A stretch of 36,542 nucleotides of DNA from Streptococcus parasanguinis (lineage in GTDB: Bacteria; Bacillota; Bacilli; Lactobacillales; Streptococcaceae): assembly GCF_901875555.1 (NCBI RefSeq), contig NZ_CABFMD010000009.1:1-36542 (forward strand), in the 5' to 3' direction. The position numbers and the translations under genes were made by a program. Below the pieces are notes generated by a model. It was not told the DNA's origin and ran no database searches. It was given only the letters and a program-made list of their open reading frames with translations. Positions 18,481 through 26,246 of the stretch are shown here, piece by piece. Position 1 is the first letter of the stretch. Each line of letters starts with the position of its first letter.

Positions 18481-18960
18481 TTATTTATGGTAAGGACTCC
18501 CCTGTTGAATCATGAAAGCACGATAGATTTGTTCCACCAACACTAATTTCATCAACTGATGAGGAAGAGTTAATTGACCAAAGCTCATTAATAGATTTCC
18601 TCTTTTTTTAACTTCAGGAGACAGACCAAGACTGCCTCCAATAACAAAAGTAAGATTTGAATAACCAGATGTCATAATCTGGTCAATCGTTTGACTAAAT
18701 TTCTCTGAAGGAAATTGTTTTCCTTCGATGGCCAATACAATCACATATTCCTTATCTGAAATTTTAGAGAGAATTCGCTCGCCCTCTTTTTCAAGGATTT
18801 GTTTATTTTCGAGTTGACTGGCACGATCTGGAGTTTTTTCATCAACTAACTCAATCTGTTCTACTTTTGCAAATCGACCAAGTCTTTTAATATACTCCGC
18901 GATTCCATCTTTTAAGTATTTTTCTTTTAATTTTCCAACGGTTATCAATTTAATTTTCAT
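18481..18960 (-). CDS. rlmH: 23S rRNA (pseudouridine-1915-N3)-methyltransferase RlmH
   Basis: A 159-residue SPOUT-family methyltransferase acting on assembled 70S ribosomes at the pseudouridine in helix 69. The SAM-binding knot is visible as [15 protein letters not shown] and [13 protein letters not shown]. The C-terminus ends in the invariant SPYHK. Length is exactly typical. A TGCTACAAT extended -10 lies only about 7 bases before the ATG, so the mRNA may be nearly leaderless; the GGGG next to the ATG is too close to act as a normal ribosome site. The position between tRNA-Arg and htrA is conserved. Confidence 0.95.
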   Translation of the reverse strand: MKIKLITVGKLKEKYLKDGIAEYIKRLGRFAKVEQIELVDEKTPDRASQLENKQILEKEGERILSKISDKEYVIVLAIEGKQFPSEKFSQTIDQIMTSGYSNLTFVIGGSLGLSPEVKKRGNLLMSFGQLTLPHQLMKLVLVEQIYRAFMIQQGSPYHK

Positions 18961-18966
18961 TCCCCT

Positions 18967-18975
18967 ATTGTAGCA
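18967..18975 (-). promoter_or_regulatory. Extended -10 of rlmH, giving a near-leaderless transcript
   Basis: Minus-strand TGCTACAAT, with TACAAT at 18972-18967. With a start 7 bases downstream, transcription would begin at or within a base or two of the rlmH ATG (18960). Confidence 0.5.
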
Positions 18976-19070
18976 TAATTCTTTAATTCCACAAATAATA
19001 CACAGGTACAGAAAGGAAAGCTATTCTATAAAGTCCTTTATAAAGCCCTTTCTCAACTAAATTCTACAAG

Positions 19071-19091
19071 TTATCCACAAATTGTGGATAA
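19071..19091. other. Palindromic pair of perfect DnaA boxes upstream of htrA
   Basis: TTATCCACA at 19071-19079 and its inverse TGTGGATAA at 19083-19091 form a 21-bp palindrome. Both match the DnaA-box consensus exactly. They lie about 2.2 kb left of the main box cluster and only 10 bp upstream of the CiaR-type repeat. Confidence 0.88.
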
Positions 19092-19100
19092 CTTTAGTTA

Positions 19101-19133
19101 TTTAAGATATAATTAAGAAAGTTTTTCTATACT
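19101..19133 (+). promoter_or_regulatory. CiaR-controlled promoter of htrA
   Basis: TTTAAG (19101-19106), five bases, then ATTAAG (19112-19117): the direct repeat recognised by the response regulator CiaR (TTTAAG-N5-TTTAAG, one mismatch). TATACT at 19128-19133 is the -10, placed so that the repeat covers the -35 position, as in known CiaR-activated promoters. htrA is an established CiaR target in pneumococcus. Confidence 0.85.
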
Positions 19134-19164
19134 CTAGACAATTTGATAGACTTAGGAGGAAAAT

Positions 19165-20346
19165 ATGAAATCTTCATCTAATTTACTGAAAAAAGTTGGA
19201 AACATAGCCCTCATTTTTGTTGTAGGTTTTCTAGGTGGGATTCTTGGAACCTTTTTAACCATACAAACATCTCATTCTTCTACATCAAATACTGAAAGTA
19301 AGCAGGTCCACTCAACCACTGTTAAAACAGCCTATAAAAATACGACCTCAACTAGTGAGGCCGTCGATAAGGTGAAAAATGCTGTAGTTTCTGTGATTAC
19401 TTATTCTGATTCTTCGAATCAAGGATTATTTGAAAAAGAAGAAAACTCTGACTCACAAATTTCTAGTGAAGGTTCTGGGGTCATTTATAAAAAAGAAGGA
19501 AAATATGCCTACCTTGTTACCAATACCCATGTCATCAATGGTGCTAAAAAAGTAGATATTCTTTTAGCAGATGGTAATAAAGTCCCTGGAGAAGTAGTTG
19601 GATCAGATGTCTATTCTGATATTGCAGTAGTTCGCATTAGTGCGGATAAAGCAAAGGCAGTAGCTGAATTCGGAGATTCAAATCAATTAACGGTCGGTGA
19701 GACTGCGATTGCGATCGGTAGCCCTCTTGGAACAGATTATGCTAATTCTGTTACCCAAGGGATTATTTCCAGTCAAGGTCGAAATGTTAATTTAAAAGCT
19801 GACAATGGACAAAATATCTCTACACGCGCCCTACAAACAGATGCAGCCATCAACCCAGGAAACTCTGGAGGTCCATTAATCAATATACAAGGACAAGTCA
19901 TCGGGATTACCTCAAGTAAAATTTCAAATAATGGACAAACTTCAGTAGAAGGAATGGGATTTGCAATTCCTGCAAATGATGTTGTCAATATTATCAAGCA
20001 GCTAGAAGAAAAAGGAAAAGTTGTGCGTCCAGCTCTTGGAATCCAAATGATAGATTTATCCAACCTTTCAACTTCTGATTTAAGCCAATTAAAACTTCCT
20101 GAAAAAATCTCTGGAGGAGTACTGGTTCGTTCAACACTTGAAAACATGCCTGCTTCAGATAAATTGCAACGCTACGATGTGATCACAAAGATCGACGATA
20201 CAGATATCGAGTCAACTGCAGATTTACAATCTGCCCTCTATTCTCACCAAATCAATGATACGATCAAGGTCACATTCTATCGTGATGGAAAACAACAAAC
20301 AACTTCTATCAAGTTGACAAAATCAACTGAGGATCTGAGCAATTAA
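19165..20346 (+). CDS. htrA: HtrA/DegP-type surface serine protease
   Basis: A 393-residue membrane-anchored quality-control protease. Residues 10-33 are a signal-anchor helix followed by a Ser/Thr-rich linker. The trypsin-like domain has the triad His122 (TNTHVING), Asp152 (SDIAVV) and Ser234 (GNSGGPL). One PDZ domain lies at about 285-385. In pneumococcus HtrA degrades misfolded exported proteins at the septum and also competence peptide, limiting competence; here that role would depend on a peptide from elsewhere. Ribosome site AGGAGG lies 6 bases upstream. Upstream sites suggest control by CiaR; the transcript ends in a strong hairpin before parB. Confidence 0.95.
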   Translation: MKSSSNLLKKVGNIALIFVVGFLGGILGTFLTIQTSHSSTSNTESKQVHSTTVKTAYKNTTSTSEAVDKVKNAVVSVITYSDSSNQGLFEKEENSDSQISSEGSGVIYKKEGKYAYLVTNTHVINGAKKVDILLADGNKVPGEVVGSDVYSDIAVVRISADKAKAVAEFGDSNQLTVGETAIAIGSPLGTDYANSVTQGIISSQGRNVNLKADNGQNISTRALQTDAAINPGNSGGPLINIQGQVIGITSSKISNNGQTSVEGMGFAIPANDVVNIIKQLEEKGKVVRPALGIQMIDLSNLSTSDLSQLKLPEKISGGVLVRSTLENMPASDKLQRYDVITKIDDTDIESTADLQSALYSHQINDTIKVTFYRDGKQQTTSIKLTKSTEDLSN

Positions 20347-20371
20347 CTTTCACTTTCTTGACATACTTGTA

Positions 20372-20403
20372 AACACACCTTTACGAATTTGTAAAGGTGT
20401 GTT
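20372..20403 (+). terminator. Hairpin between htrA and parB
   Basis: AACACACCTTTAC (20372-20384) pairs perfectly over 13 bp with GTAAAGGTGTGTT (20391-20403) around a GAATTT loop. A true U-run is lacking (ATTCTATTC follows), so termination may be partial and htrA-parB co-transcription is possible. Confidence 0.75.
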
Positions 20404-20417
20404 ATTCTATTCATAAG

Positions 20418-21179
20418 ATGGAAAAATTTGAAAAACTAGCAATAAAAGATATTAGAACCAATCCTTTTCAACCAAGAAAAGTATTTGATCAAGAAAAATT
20501 AGAAGAACTGGCTCAGTCAATTAAAGAAAATGGCTTAATCCAACCCATTATTGTCAGAAAATCTCCAATAATTGGTTTTGAATTGCTTGCAGGTGAAAGA
20601 CGGTTTAGAGCTTCAAAAATTGCTGGATTAGAACTTGTTCCTGCGATTATTAAAGAGTTAACGGATCAAGAAATGATGCGACAAGCCATTATTGAAAATC
20701 TTCAACGAGAAGATCTCAATCCAATTGAAGAAGCTATCTCCTACCAGAAGCTCGTTGATCATGGCTATAAGCACGACCAAATCGCTCAATTTATGGGGAA
20801 ATCTAGACCCTATATTAGCAATATGCTTCGCTTGTTACATCTAGCTCCCTCTGTTCAAGAAGCGGTCATTCAAAATGACATTTCTTCGGCTCACGCGCGT
20901 GTTCTCGTTCCTCTTGATGAAGAAGAGCAGCGCTTTTGGTTAGAGCGAATCAAACAGGATCATTTAAATGTTCGAACATTAGAAAACAAGATCAGTTCAA
21001 AAAGAAAACAGAAAAATAAAAAAGTAAAAGAAAGTTTCCTACTAGAAGAGGAACAACGATTGAAAAAAATATTGGGAACAGAAGTGACGATACACTCCTC
21101 TTCGCAAAATAAAGGAACTATCCAAATTTCTTTTTCAAGTCTCGATGAATACCAACGAATTATCAACAGCCTCAAATAA
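20418..21179 (+). CDS. parB: Chromosome partitioning protein ParB (Spo0J)
   Basis: A 253-residue CTP-dependent DNA clamp that loads at parS sites and recruits SMC to the origin region. The N-terminal domain has the ENG-IQPIIVR and GERRFRA (CTP-binding) motifs and the ENLQRED box. The central HTH (HDQIAQFMGKSRPYISN) reads parS. A basic stretch and the C-terminal dimerisation domain follow. The start MEKFEKLAI at 20418 matches other streptococcal ParB proteins. No Shine-Dalgarno sequence is visible and the hairpin ends only 14 bases before the ATG. No parA is present, as is normal in streptococci. Three parS-like sites occur in this window. Confidence 0.93.
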   Translation: MEKFEKLAIKDIRTNPFQPRKVFDQEKLEELAQSIKENGLIQPIIVRKSPIIGFELLAGERRFRASKIAGLELVPAIIKELTDQEMMRQAIIENLQREDLNPIEEAISYQKLVDHGYKHDQIAQFMGKSRPYISNMLRLLHLAPSVQEAVIQNDISSAHARVLVPLDEEEQRFWLERIKQDHLNVRTLENKISSKRKQKNKKVKESFLLEEEQRLKKILGTEVTIHSSSQNKGTIQISFSSLDEYQRIINSLK

Positions 21180-21200
21180 GGCTGTTATTTTTATTTTTTG
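21165..21200 (+). terminator. Terminator of parB
   Basis: AACAGCCT (21165-21172) pairs with AGGCTGTT (21179-21186) around CAAATA, followed by ATTTTTATTTTTT. It includes the parB stop codon. Confidence 0.85.
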
Positions 21201-21211
21201 TATTGACAATC

Positions 21212-21394
21212 TTTTCCACCATAATAATCTTTTGCAAATAGCAGAAAAATAAGGATATTTTCTAGTTATCCCCACTTTGTGGATAACTTTTAAAAACAAT
21301 GTGAATTTAAATCCACAACTTGTGGAAAAGTTTAAAACTATAATTTAATTTCATGAAATTTAGCCTGTGGAAAACTATTTTTGTTTGTGGTAGA
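21212..21394. other. oriC, left DnaA-box cluster upstream of dnaA
   Basis: Boxes seen: TTTTCCACC (21212), TTATCCCCA (21266), TGTGGATAA (21278, perfect inverted box), AAATCCACA (21309, weaker), TGTGGAAAA (21321), TGTGGAAAA (21366) and TGTGGTAGA (21386). The cluster fills the 267-bp parB-dnaA gap. The last box overlaps the dnaA -10, consistent with autorepression. Confidence 0.88.
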
Positions 21395-21396
21395 AT
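21391..21396 (+). promoter_or_regulatory. -10 of the dnaA promoter
   Basis: TAGAAT lies about 50 bases upstream of the dnaA GTG and shares bases with the DnaA box at 21386-21394. The -35 position (about 21368-21373, TGGAAA) is poor and falls in another DnaA box. Confidence 0.6.
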
Positions 21397-21446
21397 AGGA
21401 GTACGTATAATTTGATACAATTCAAGAAAAGGAGGGAAGTCTGATA

Positions 21447-22805
21447 GTGTCACAAGAAGAGCAATTTTGGTCTCGTTTTTTAGAATTAGCCCAATTACAA
21501 TTAAAAGATAGTGCCTATGATTTTTTTGTCGCCGATTCAAAATTAGTCAAAATCGATGGAGAGACAGCTACCATTTATCTTGATGGAAATTATAAAGAAC
21601 TATTTTGGGAAACAAATCTAAAAAATGCTTTGATCACAGCCAGCTTTGAAGTCTACAATACAGATTTGAAGTTCCATTTCGTTTTTGAAGATACCGAAGA
21701 AATTCCTAGCAATCATAGCAATGAGAATAGAAGACTGTCTTCAGGTAGCTTGACAACCGAACCGTTGCCTAAAATTGATACAGGTCTAAAATCGAAGTAT
21801 ACCTTTGATAATTTTGTGCAAGGGGATGGAAATATTTGGGCGAAAGCAGCAGCGCTTGCAGTTTCTGAAAATCTTGCAACAACTTACAACCCTCTCTTTA
21901 TCTATGGTGGACCAGGGCTTGGAAAGACTCACCTATTGAATGCAATTGGAAATCAAATCTTAGAAAATATTCCAAATGCACGAGTTAAATATGTCCCAGC
22001 AGAAACCTTTATTAATGAATTTTTAGAACACCTTCGATTAGGAGAAATGAAGACTTTCAAAAATACATATAGAAGTCTTGATCTCTTATTAATTGATGAT
22101 ATTCAATCACTTGGTGGGAAAAAAGTAACCACTCAAGAGGAATTCTTTAATACCTTTAATGCCCTCCATAGCGACAACAAACAGATTGTTCTAACGAGCG
22201 ATCGAAGTCCGGATCATTTAGATAGTCTTGAAGAGCGCTTGGTTACTCGTTTCAAATGGGGACTAACGCAAAATATAACACCACCTGATTTTGAAACTCG
22301 GATTGCCATCTTACGGAATAAAATTGAAGATCTAGACTATATTTTTCCTAATGATACACTAGAATATCTAGCTGGTCAGTTTGATTCAAATGTCCGAGAC
22401 CTAGAGGGAGCCTTAAATGATATTTCTTTAATGGCGAAGGTTAAGAAACTAAAAGAAATTACGATCGATGTTGCAGCTGAAGCTATTCGAGCTCGTAAAA
22501 ACGATAATAGCAAGACGCTTGTCATCCCCATTGAAAAAATTCAGGAAGCAGTTGGAGCCTTCTATGGAGTCAGTGTAAAAGAAATCAAAGGTTCGCGAAG
22601 AGTTCAGAATATTGTCCTAGCACGACAAGTGGCCATGTATCTTTCAAGAGAGATGACGGACAACTCCCTGCCTCGAATCGGAAAAGAATTCGGTGGGAAA
22701 GACCACACGACTGTCATTCATGCTTATGAAAAAATTAAAAGTATGGTCGATACAGATGATAATCTTCGACTCGAAATTCAAAGTATCAAGAAAAAATTAA
22801 ATTAA
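21447..22805 (+). CDS. dnaA: Chromosomal replication initiator DnaA
   Basis: A 452-residue AAA+ initiator. Domain I covers about residues 1-80, followed by a short linker. Domain III has Walker A GGPGLGKT (154-161) and Walker B LLLIDDIQ, with sensor regions after. Domain IV carries the DnaA-box signature [15 protein letters not shown]. The start is GTG at 21447, set by GGAGGGAAG and by the conserved N-terminus. It is flanked on both sides by DnaA boxes, defining a bipartite origin. The product will bind those boxes and probably its own promoter. Confidence 0.98.
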   Translation: MSQEEQFWSRFLELAQLQLKDSAYDFFVADSKLVKIDGETATIYLDGNYKELFWETNLKNALITASFEVYNTDLKFHFVFEDTEEIPSNHSNENRRLSSGSLTTEPLPKIDTGLKSKYTFDNFVQGDGNIWAKAAALAVSENLATTYNPLFIYGGPGLGKTHLLNAIGNQILENIPNARVKYVPAETFINEFLEHLRLGEMKTFKNTYRSLDLLLIDDIQSLGGKKVTTQEEFFNTFNALHSDNKQIVLTSDRSPDHLDSLEERLVTRFKWGLTQNITPPDFETRIAILRNKIEDLDYIFPNDTLEYLAGQFDSNVRDLEGALNDISLMAKVKKLKEITIDVAAEAIRARKNDNSKTLVIPIEKIQEAVGAFYGVSVKEIKGSRRVQNIVLARQVAMYLSREMTDNSLPRIGKEFGGKDHTTVIHAYEKIKSMVDTDDNLRLEIQSIKKKLN

Positions 22806-22807
22806 TC

Positions 22808-22910
22808 TGTGGATAACTTTCTCTAAACTTCTAGGGGTTATGCACAAATTTTAAACAAGTAACTTTTCAAGTCGTAGACAGGATTCTGAGAGTTTTCCAC
22901 AACTTCCACA
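22808..22910. other. oriC, right DnaA-box cluster between dnaA and dnaN
   Basis: TGTGGATAA (22808-22816, perfect inverted box), TTATGCACA (22838-22846), TTTTCCACA (22893-22901) and ACTTCCACA (22902-22910). The last two are adjacent and same-oriented and lead straight into the unwinding element, the arrangement known from Bacillus subtilis. Confidence 0.88.
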
Positions 22911-22950
22911 CAACCTACTATTACTATTAACTTACTAATCATAAAATAAA
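22911..22950. other. Origin unwinding region with DnaA-trio repeats
   Basis: After the last box and a short CAAC spacer, 22915-22929 reads CTA CTA TTA CTA TTA. That is the complement of 3'-GAT GAT AAT GAT AAT-5', the DnaA-trio pattern at which the initiator opens the strands. A wholly AT-rich tract follows up to dnaN. Confidence 0.82.
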
Positions 22951-22964
22951 TAAAAGGAATGACC

Positions 22965-24101
22965 ATGATAAATTTCTCTATTAACAAAACTTTATTTTTA
23001 CAAGCACTAAATACTACCAAAAGAGCGATCAGTTCAAAAAATGCTATTCCAATCCTCTCAACAATTAAAATAGATGTAACTCCAGAAGGAGTTGCCTTAT
23101 CTGGATCGAATGGCCAAATTTCAATTGAAAACTTTATTTCTATCAAAGATGAAAATGCTGGTTTATTGGTAACCTCTCCAGGTTCTATTTTATTGGAAGC
23201 AACTTTCTTTATTAATGTGGTTTCAAGTTTACCAGATGTTACTTTAGATTTTAAAGAGATTGAACAAAAACAAGTTCTCTTAACAAGTGGTAAATCAGAA
23301 ATTACACTTAAAGGAAAAGATGCAGATCAATACCCACGTATTCAAGAAATTGCTGCAAGTAATCCATTAGTTTTGGAAACAAAATTATTAAAACAATTAA
23401 TTAATGAAACAGCATTCGCAGCAAGTGTACAAGAAAGTCGTCCAATTTTGACAGGTGTTCACTTTGTTTTATCGGATAATAAAGAGCTAAAAACAGTAGC
23501 AACAGACTCTCACCGTATGAGTCAAAAAGTGATTACACTGGAAAAAAATGGAGACAACTTTGATGTTGTCATCCCAAGTCGTTCTCTTCGTGAATTCACC
23601 TCTGTTTTTTCTGATGATATTGAAACAGTTGAAGTTTTCTTTGCTAACAATCAAATCCTCTTTAGAAGTGAACACATTAGTTTCTATACACGTTTGCTAG
23701 AAGGAAATTATCCTGATACAGACCGTCTCATTCCAACAGAATTCAATACAGAGGCAACCTTTAATGTGGCCAACCTTCGATTTGCCATGGAGCGTGCACG
23801 TCTTCTTTCAAATGCAACTCAAAACGGAACGGTTAAATTAGAGTTCAAAAATGGAGTGGTTTCATCCCACGTTCATTCACCCGAAGTTGGACGAGTGAAT
23901 GAAGAAATCGATACTAACGATGTTTCAGGAGAAAATTTGTCAATCAGTTTTAATCCAACTTATTTGATTGAGGCGCTAAAAGCTATTGACAGTGAACAAG
24001 TTGTGATTCGTTTCATTTCTTCTGTTAGACCATTTACATTGGTTCCGGAAGGAAATGAACAAGGTTTCATTCAATTAATTACGCCAGTTCGCACAAATTA
24101 A
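22965..24101 (+). CDS. dnaN: DNA polymerase III sliding clamp (beta subunit)
   Basis: A 378-residue processivity clamp, three repeated DNA-clamp domains of about 120 residues each. The sequence starts INFSINKTLFLQALNTTKRAISSKNAIPILS and ends in LITPVRTN, as in other streptococcal clamps. The ATG at 22965 is preferred over 22959 because AAGGA (22954-22958) abuts the earlier ATG but lies 6 bases from the second one, and homologues begin there. It directly follows the origin unwinding region. Confidence 0.97.
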   Translation: MINFSINKTLFLQALNTTKRAISSKNAIPILSTIKIDVTPEGVALSGSNGQISIENFISIKDENAGLLVTSPGSILLEATFFINVVSSLPDVTLDFKEIEQKQVLLTSGKSEITLKGKDADQYPRIQEIAASNPLVLETKLLKQLINETAFAASVQESRPILTGVHFVLSDNKELKTVATDSHRMSQKVITLEKNGDNFDVVIPSRSLREFTSVFSDDIETVEVFFANNQILFRSEHISFYTRLLEGNYPDTDRLIPTEFNTEATFNVANLRFAMERARLLSNATQNGTVKLEFKNGVVSSHVHSPEVGRVNEEIDTNDVSGENLSISFNPTYLIEALKAIDSEQVVIRFISSVRPFTLVPEGNEQGFIQLITPVRTN

Positions 24102-24113
24102 CATAGGTGAATC

Positions 24114-24314
24114 ATGTATACGTTAGGTGATTTTGTAGAAATGAAAAAGCCTCACGCTTGTGTGATAAAAGAAACAGGCAAGAAGGCAAATCGTTGGGAA
24201 ATTACGCGACTTGGTGCAGATATAAAAATCAAGTGTAGCAATTGTGATCATGTGGTCATGATGAGTCGCCATGATTTTGAACAGAAAATGAAGAAAGTCC
24301 TGGGAAAGGAATAG
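24114..24314 (+). CDS. DUF951 small protein with a zinc-ribbon-like cysteine pair
   Basis: A 66-residue protein that follows dnaN by 12 bases in many streptococci and bacilli. It begins MYTLGDFVEMKKPHACV and carries CSNCDH and a nearby Cys17, which could form part of a small metal or nucleic-acid-binding site; this is inferred. Basic and aromatic residues are frequent. The function is unknown. It is probably co-transcribed with dnaN and ends before a terminator. Confidence 0.85.
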   Translation: MYTLGDFVEMKKPHACVIKETGKKANRWEITRLGADIKIKCSNCDHVVMMSRHDFEQKMKKVLGKE

Positions 24315-24321
24315 ATAAAGG

Positions 24322-24360
24322 AGGTAGTTGAATGAGCTATTGTATTCAATTACCTTTTTT
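24322..24360 (+). terminator. Terminator after the DUF951 gene
   Basis: AGGTAGTTGAAT (24322-24333) pairs with ATTCAATTACCT (24344-24355), one G-U pair and otherwise perfect, followed by TTTTT. A strong ribosome site and a tiny ORF overlap it (see 24332-24391). Confidence 0.85.
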
Positions 24361-24391
24361 CTTCTGCCTACTTCATTCTTCTAGTTTCTGA
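24332..24391 (+). CDS. Possible 19-codon micro-ORF overlapping a terminator
   Basis: The ATG at 24332 has an excellent ribosome site, AAAGGAGG at 24317-24324, 7 bases upstream, better than those of most real genes here. It encodes a hydrophobic peptide (MSYCIQLPFFFCLLHSSSF) ending in TGA. The ATG lies in the left arm of the terminator hairpin and the coding sequence spans its right arm, so translation would disturb the hairpin. It could be a leader peptide or chance. Confidence 0.3.
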   Translation: MSYCIQLPFFFCLLHSSSF

Positions 24392-24441
24392 GAATCATCG
24401 CGCACCTTAATAAATGACTACTTAACTTGTATCCTGAATTA

Positions 24442-24450
24442 TGTTATAAT
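24442..24450 (+). promoter_or_regulatory. Extended -10 promoter of ychF
   Basis: TGT followed by TATAAT (24445-24450), 36 bases before the ychF ATG. No good -35 is seen at the ideal distance. Confidence 0.65.
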
Positions 24451-24486
24451 GAAAAAGATTGAAATGAAAACGGAGAATTAAAAATT

Positions 24487-25602
24487 ATGGCTTTAACAGC
24501 AGGTATCGTGGGTTTGCCGAACGTTGGTAAATCAACCTTATTTAACGCAATTACAAAAGCAGGAGCAGAGGCCGCAAACTATCCATTTGCGACCATTGAT
24601 CCGAATGTCGGAATGGTCGAAGTTCCAGATGAACGCCTCCAAAAATTGACTGAAATGATCACTCCTAAAAAGACAGTTCCAACAACCTTTGAATTCACAG
24701 ATATTGCTGGAATTGTAAAAGGTGCATCAAAAGGAGAAGGTCTTGGAAATAAATTCTTGGCCAACATCCGTGAAGTGGATGCCATTGTCCATGTAGTTCG
24801 TGCTTTTAATGATGAAAATGTCATGCGTGAACAAGGTCGTGAAGATGCTTTTGTAGATCCACTTGCAGATATTGATACGATTAATTTGGAGTTGATTTTA
24901 GCAGATTTAGAATCTATCAATAAACGATACGCGCGTGTGGAAAAAATAGCCCGTACACAAAAGGATAAGGATTCGGTTGCAGAATTTAACGTTCTTCAAA
25001 AAATCAAACCAGTTCTGGAAGACGGAAAATCAGCTCGAACTATTGAATTTACAGAAGAAGAACAAAAAGTGGTGAAAGGACTTTTCCTTTTGACTACCAA
25101 ACCAGTTCTTTATGTGGCTAATGTCGATGAAGATGTGGTTGCAGATCCAGATTCTATCGAGTATGTCAAACAAATTCGTGAATTTGCAACGACAGAAAAT
25201 GCAGAGGTAGTGGTGATTTCTGCGCGTGCAGAGGAAGAAATATCTGAACTAGATGATGCGGATAAACAAGAATTTTTAGAGGCGATTGGCCTAACAGAGT
25301 CTGGAGTTGATAAACTCACGCGTGCAGCTTACCATTTACTAGGACTTGGAACTTACTTCACAGCTGGTGAAAAAGAAGTACGTGCTTGGACTTTTAAACG
25401 TGGTATGAAAGCTCCTCAAGCAGCTGGTATCATCCACTCTGATTTTGAAAAAGGATTTATTCGTGCAGTGACTATGTCTTATGATGATTTGGTGAAATAC
25501 GGATCTGAAAAGGCTGTAAAAGAAGCTGGACGCTTACGAGAAGAAGGAAAAGAATATGTTGTCCAAGATGGGGACATCATGGAATTCCGTTTCAATGTTT
25601 AA
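24487..25602 (+). CDS. ychF: YchF/OLA1-family P-loop ATPase
   Basis: A 371-residue Obg-family nucleotide-binding protein that prefers ATP to GTP and associates with ribosomes; its physiological role is debated (stress response, translation). The G1 loop GLPNVGKST is at residues 9-17, G3 is in FTDIAGIVKGASKGEGLG, the NVDED region stands in for NKxD, and a C-terminal TGS-like domain (LGLGTYFTAGEKEVRAWTF onward) completes it. Length is standard. Ribosome site CGGAGAA lies upstream. A hairpin terminator follows. Confidence 0.95.
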   Translation: MALTAGIVGLPNVGKSTLFNAITKAGAEAANYPFATIDPNVGMVEVPDERLQKLTEMITPKKTVPTTFEFTDIAGIVKGASKGEGLGNKFLANIREVDAIVHVVRAFNDENVMREQGREDAFVDPLADIDTINLELILADLESINKRYARVEKIARTQKDKDSVAEFNVLQKIKPVLEDGKSARTIEFTEEEQKVVKGLFLLTTKPVLYVANVDEDVVADPDSIEYVKQIREFATTENAEVVVISARAEEEISELDDADKQEFLEAIGLTESGVDKLTRAAYHLLGLGTYFTAGEKEVRAWTFKRGMKAPQAAGIIHSDFEKGFIRAVTMSYDDLVKYGSEKAVKEAGRLREEGKEYVVQDGDIMEFRFNV

Positions 25603-25622
25603 GAAAGTTAAAAATATATAAA

Positions 25623-25650
25623 GGTTGGAAAAAATATTTCCAACCCTTTT
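25623..25650 (+). terminator. Terminator after ychF
   Basis: GGTTGGAAA (25623-25631) pairs with TTTCCAACC (25637-25645), followed by CTTTT. pth begins 28 bases further on without an obvious promoter, so some read-through is likely. Confidence 0.85.
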
Positions 25651-25672
25651 AGCGTTTTTGAAAGGAAAATAA

Positions 25673-26242
25673 ATGACAAAATTATTAGTAGGATTAGGAA
25701 ATCCCGGTGATAAATATTTTGAGACACGACACAATGTTGGTTTTATGGTAGTTGATCAAATGGCAAAGTCTTTAAATCTTACTTTCTCCCATGATAAGAT
25801 TTTTCAAGCTGATATTGCCTCAACATTTTTAAATGGCGAAAAGGTCTATTTTGTAAAGCCAACCACTTTCATGAATGAGAGTGGAAAAGCAGTCCATGCC
25901 CTTCTGACTTATTATGGTCTGGATATTGAAGATCTTTTGGTTATTTATGATGATTTAGATATGGAAGTTGGCAAGATTCGTCTTCGAGCTAAAGGATCAG
26001 CTGGAGGTCATAACGGAATCAAATCGATTATCAATCATATTGGAACTCAGACTTTTTATCGAATTAAGATTGGCATTGGAAGACCTAAGCAGGGCATGTC
26101 AGTTGTTCATCATGTCTTAGGAAAATTTGATAAAGACGATTACATCACGATTCTACAAACAATCGATCGAGTAGAAGAAGCGATTAACGATTACTTGGTA
26201 GAAGAAAATTTTGAAAGAAGCATGCAGAAATACAACGGGTAA
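25673..26242 (+). CDS. pth: Peptidyl-tRNA hydrolase
   Basis: A 189-residue enzyme that frees tRNA from prematurely released peptidyl-tRNA. All the classical residues are in place with the family's usual numbering: Asn10, His20 (TRHNVGF), Asn68 (TFMNESG), Asp93 (IYDDLD) and Asn114 (GGHNGI). Ribosome site AAAGGA lies upstream of the ATG. mfd begins 4 bases after its stop, the conserved pth-mfd arrangement. Confidence 0.97.
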   Translation: MTKLLVGLGNPGDKYFETRHNVGFMVVDQMAKSLNLTFSHDKIFQADIASTFLNGEKVYFVKPTTFMNESGKAVHALLTYYGLDIEDLLVIYDDLDMEVGKIRLRAKGSAGGHNGIKSIINHIGTQTFYRIKIGIGRPKQGMSVVHHVLGKFDKDDYITILQTIDRVEEAINDYLVEENFERSMQKYNG

Positions 26243-26246
26243 GTAG

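Noticed and set aside
20382..20389. TACGAATT resembling the ComX cin-box upstream of parB
   Set aside because: One mismatch to TACGAATA and it sits in the loop and arm of a hairpin; too weak to claim as a late-competence promoter.
22959..22964. Upstream ATG (22959) as the dnaN start
   Set aside because: The ribosome site AAGGA directly abuts it; the next ATG at 22965 has proper spacing and matches known clamp N-termini.
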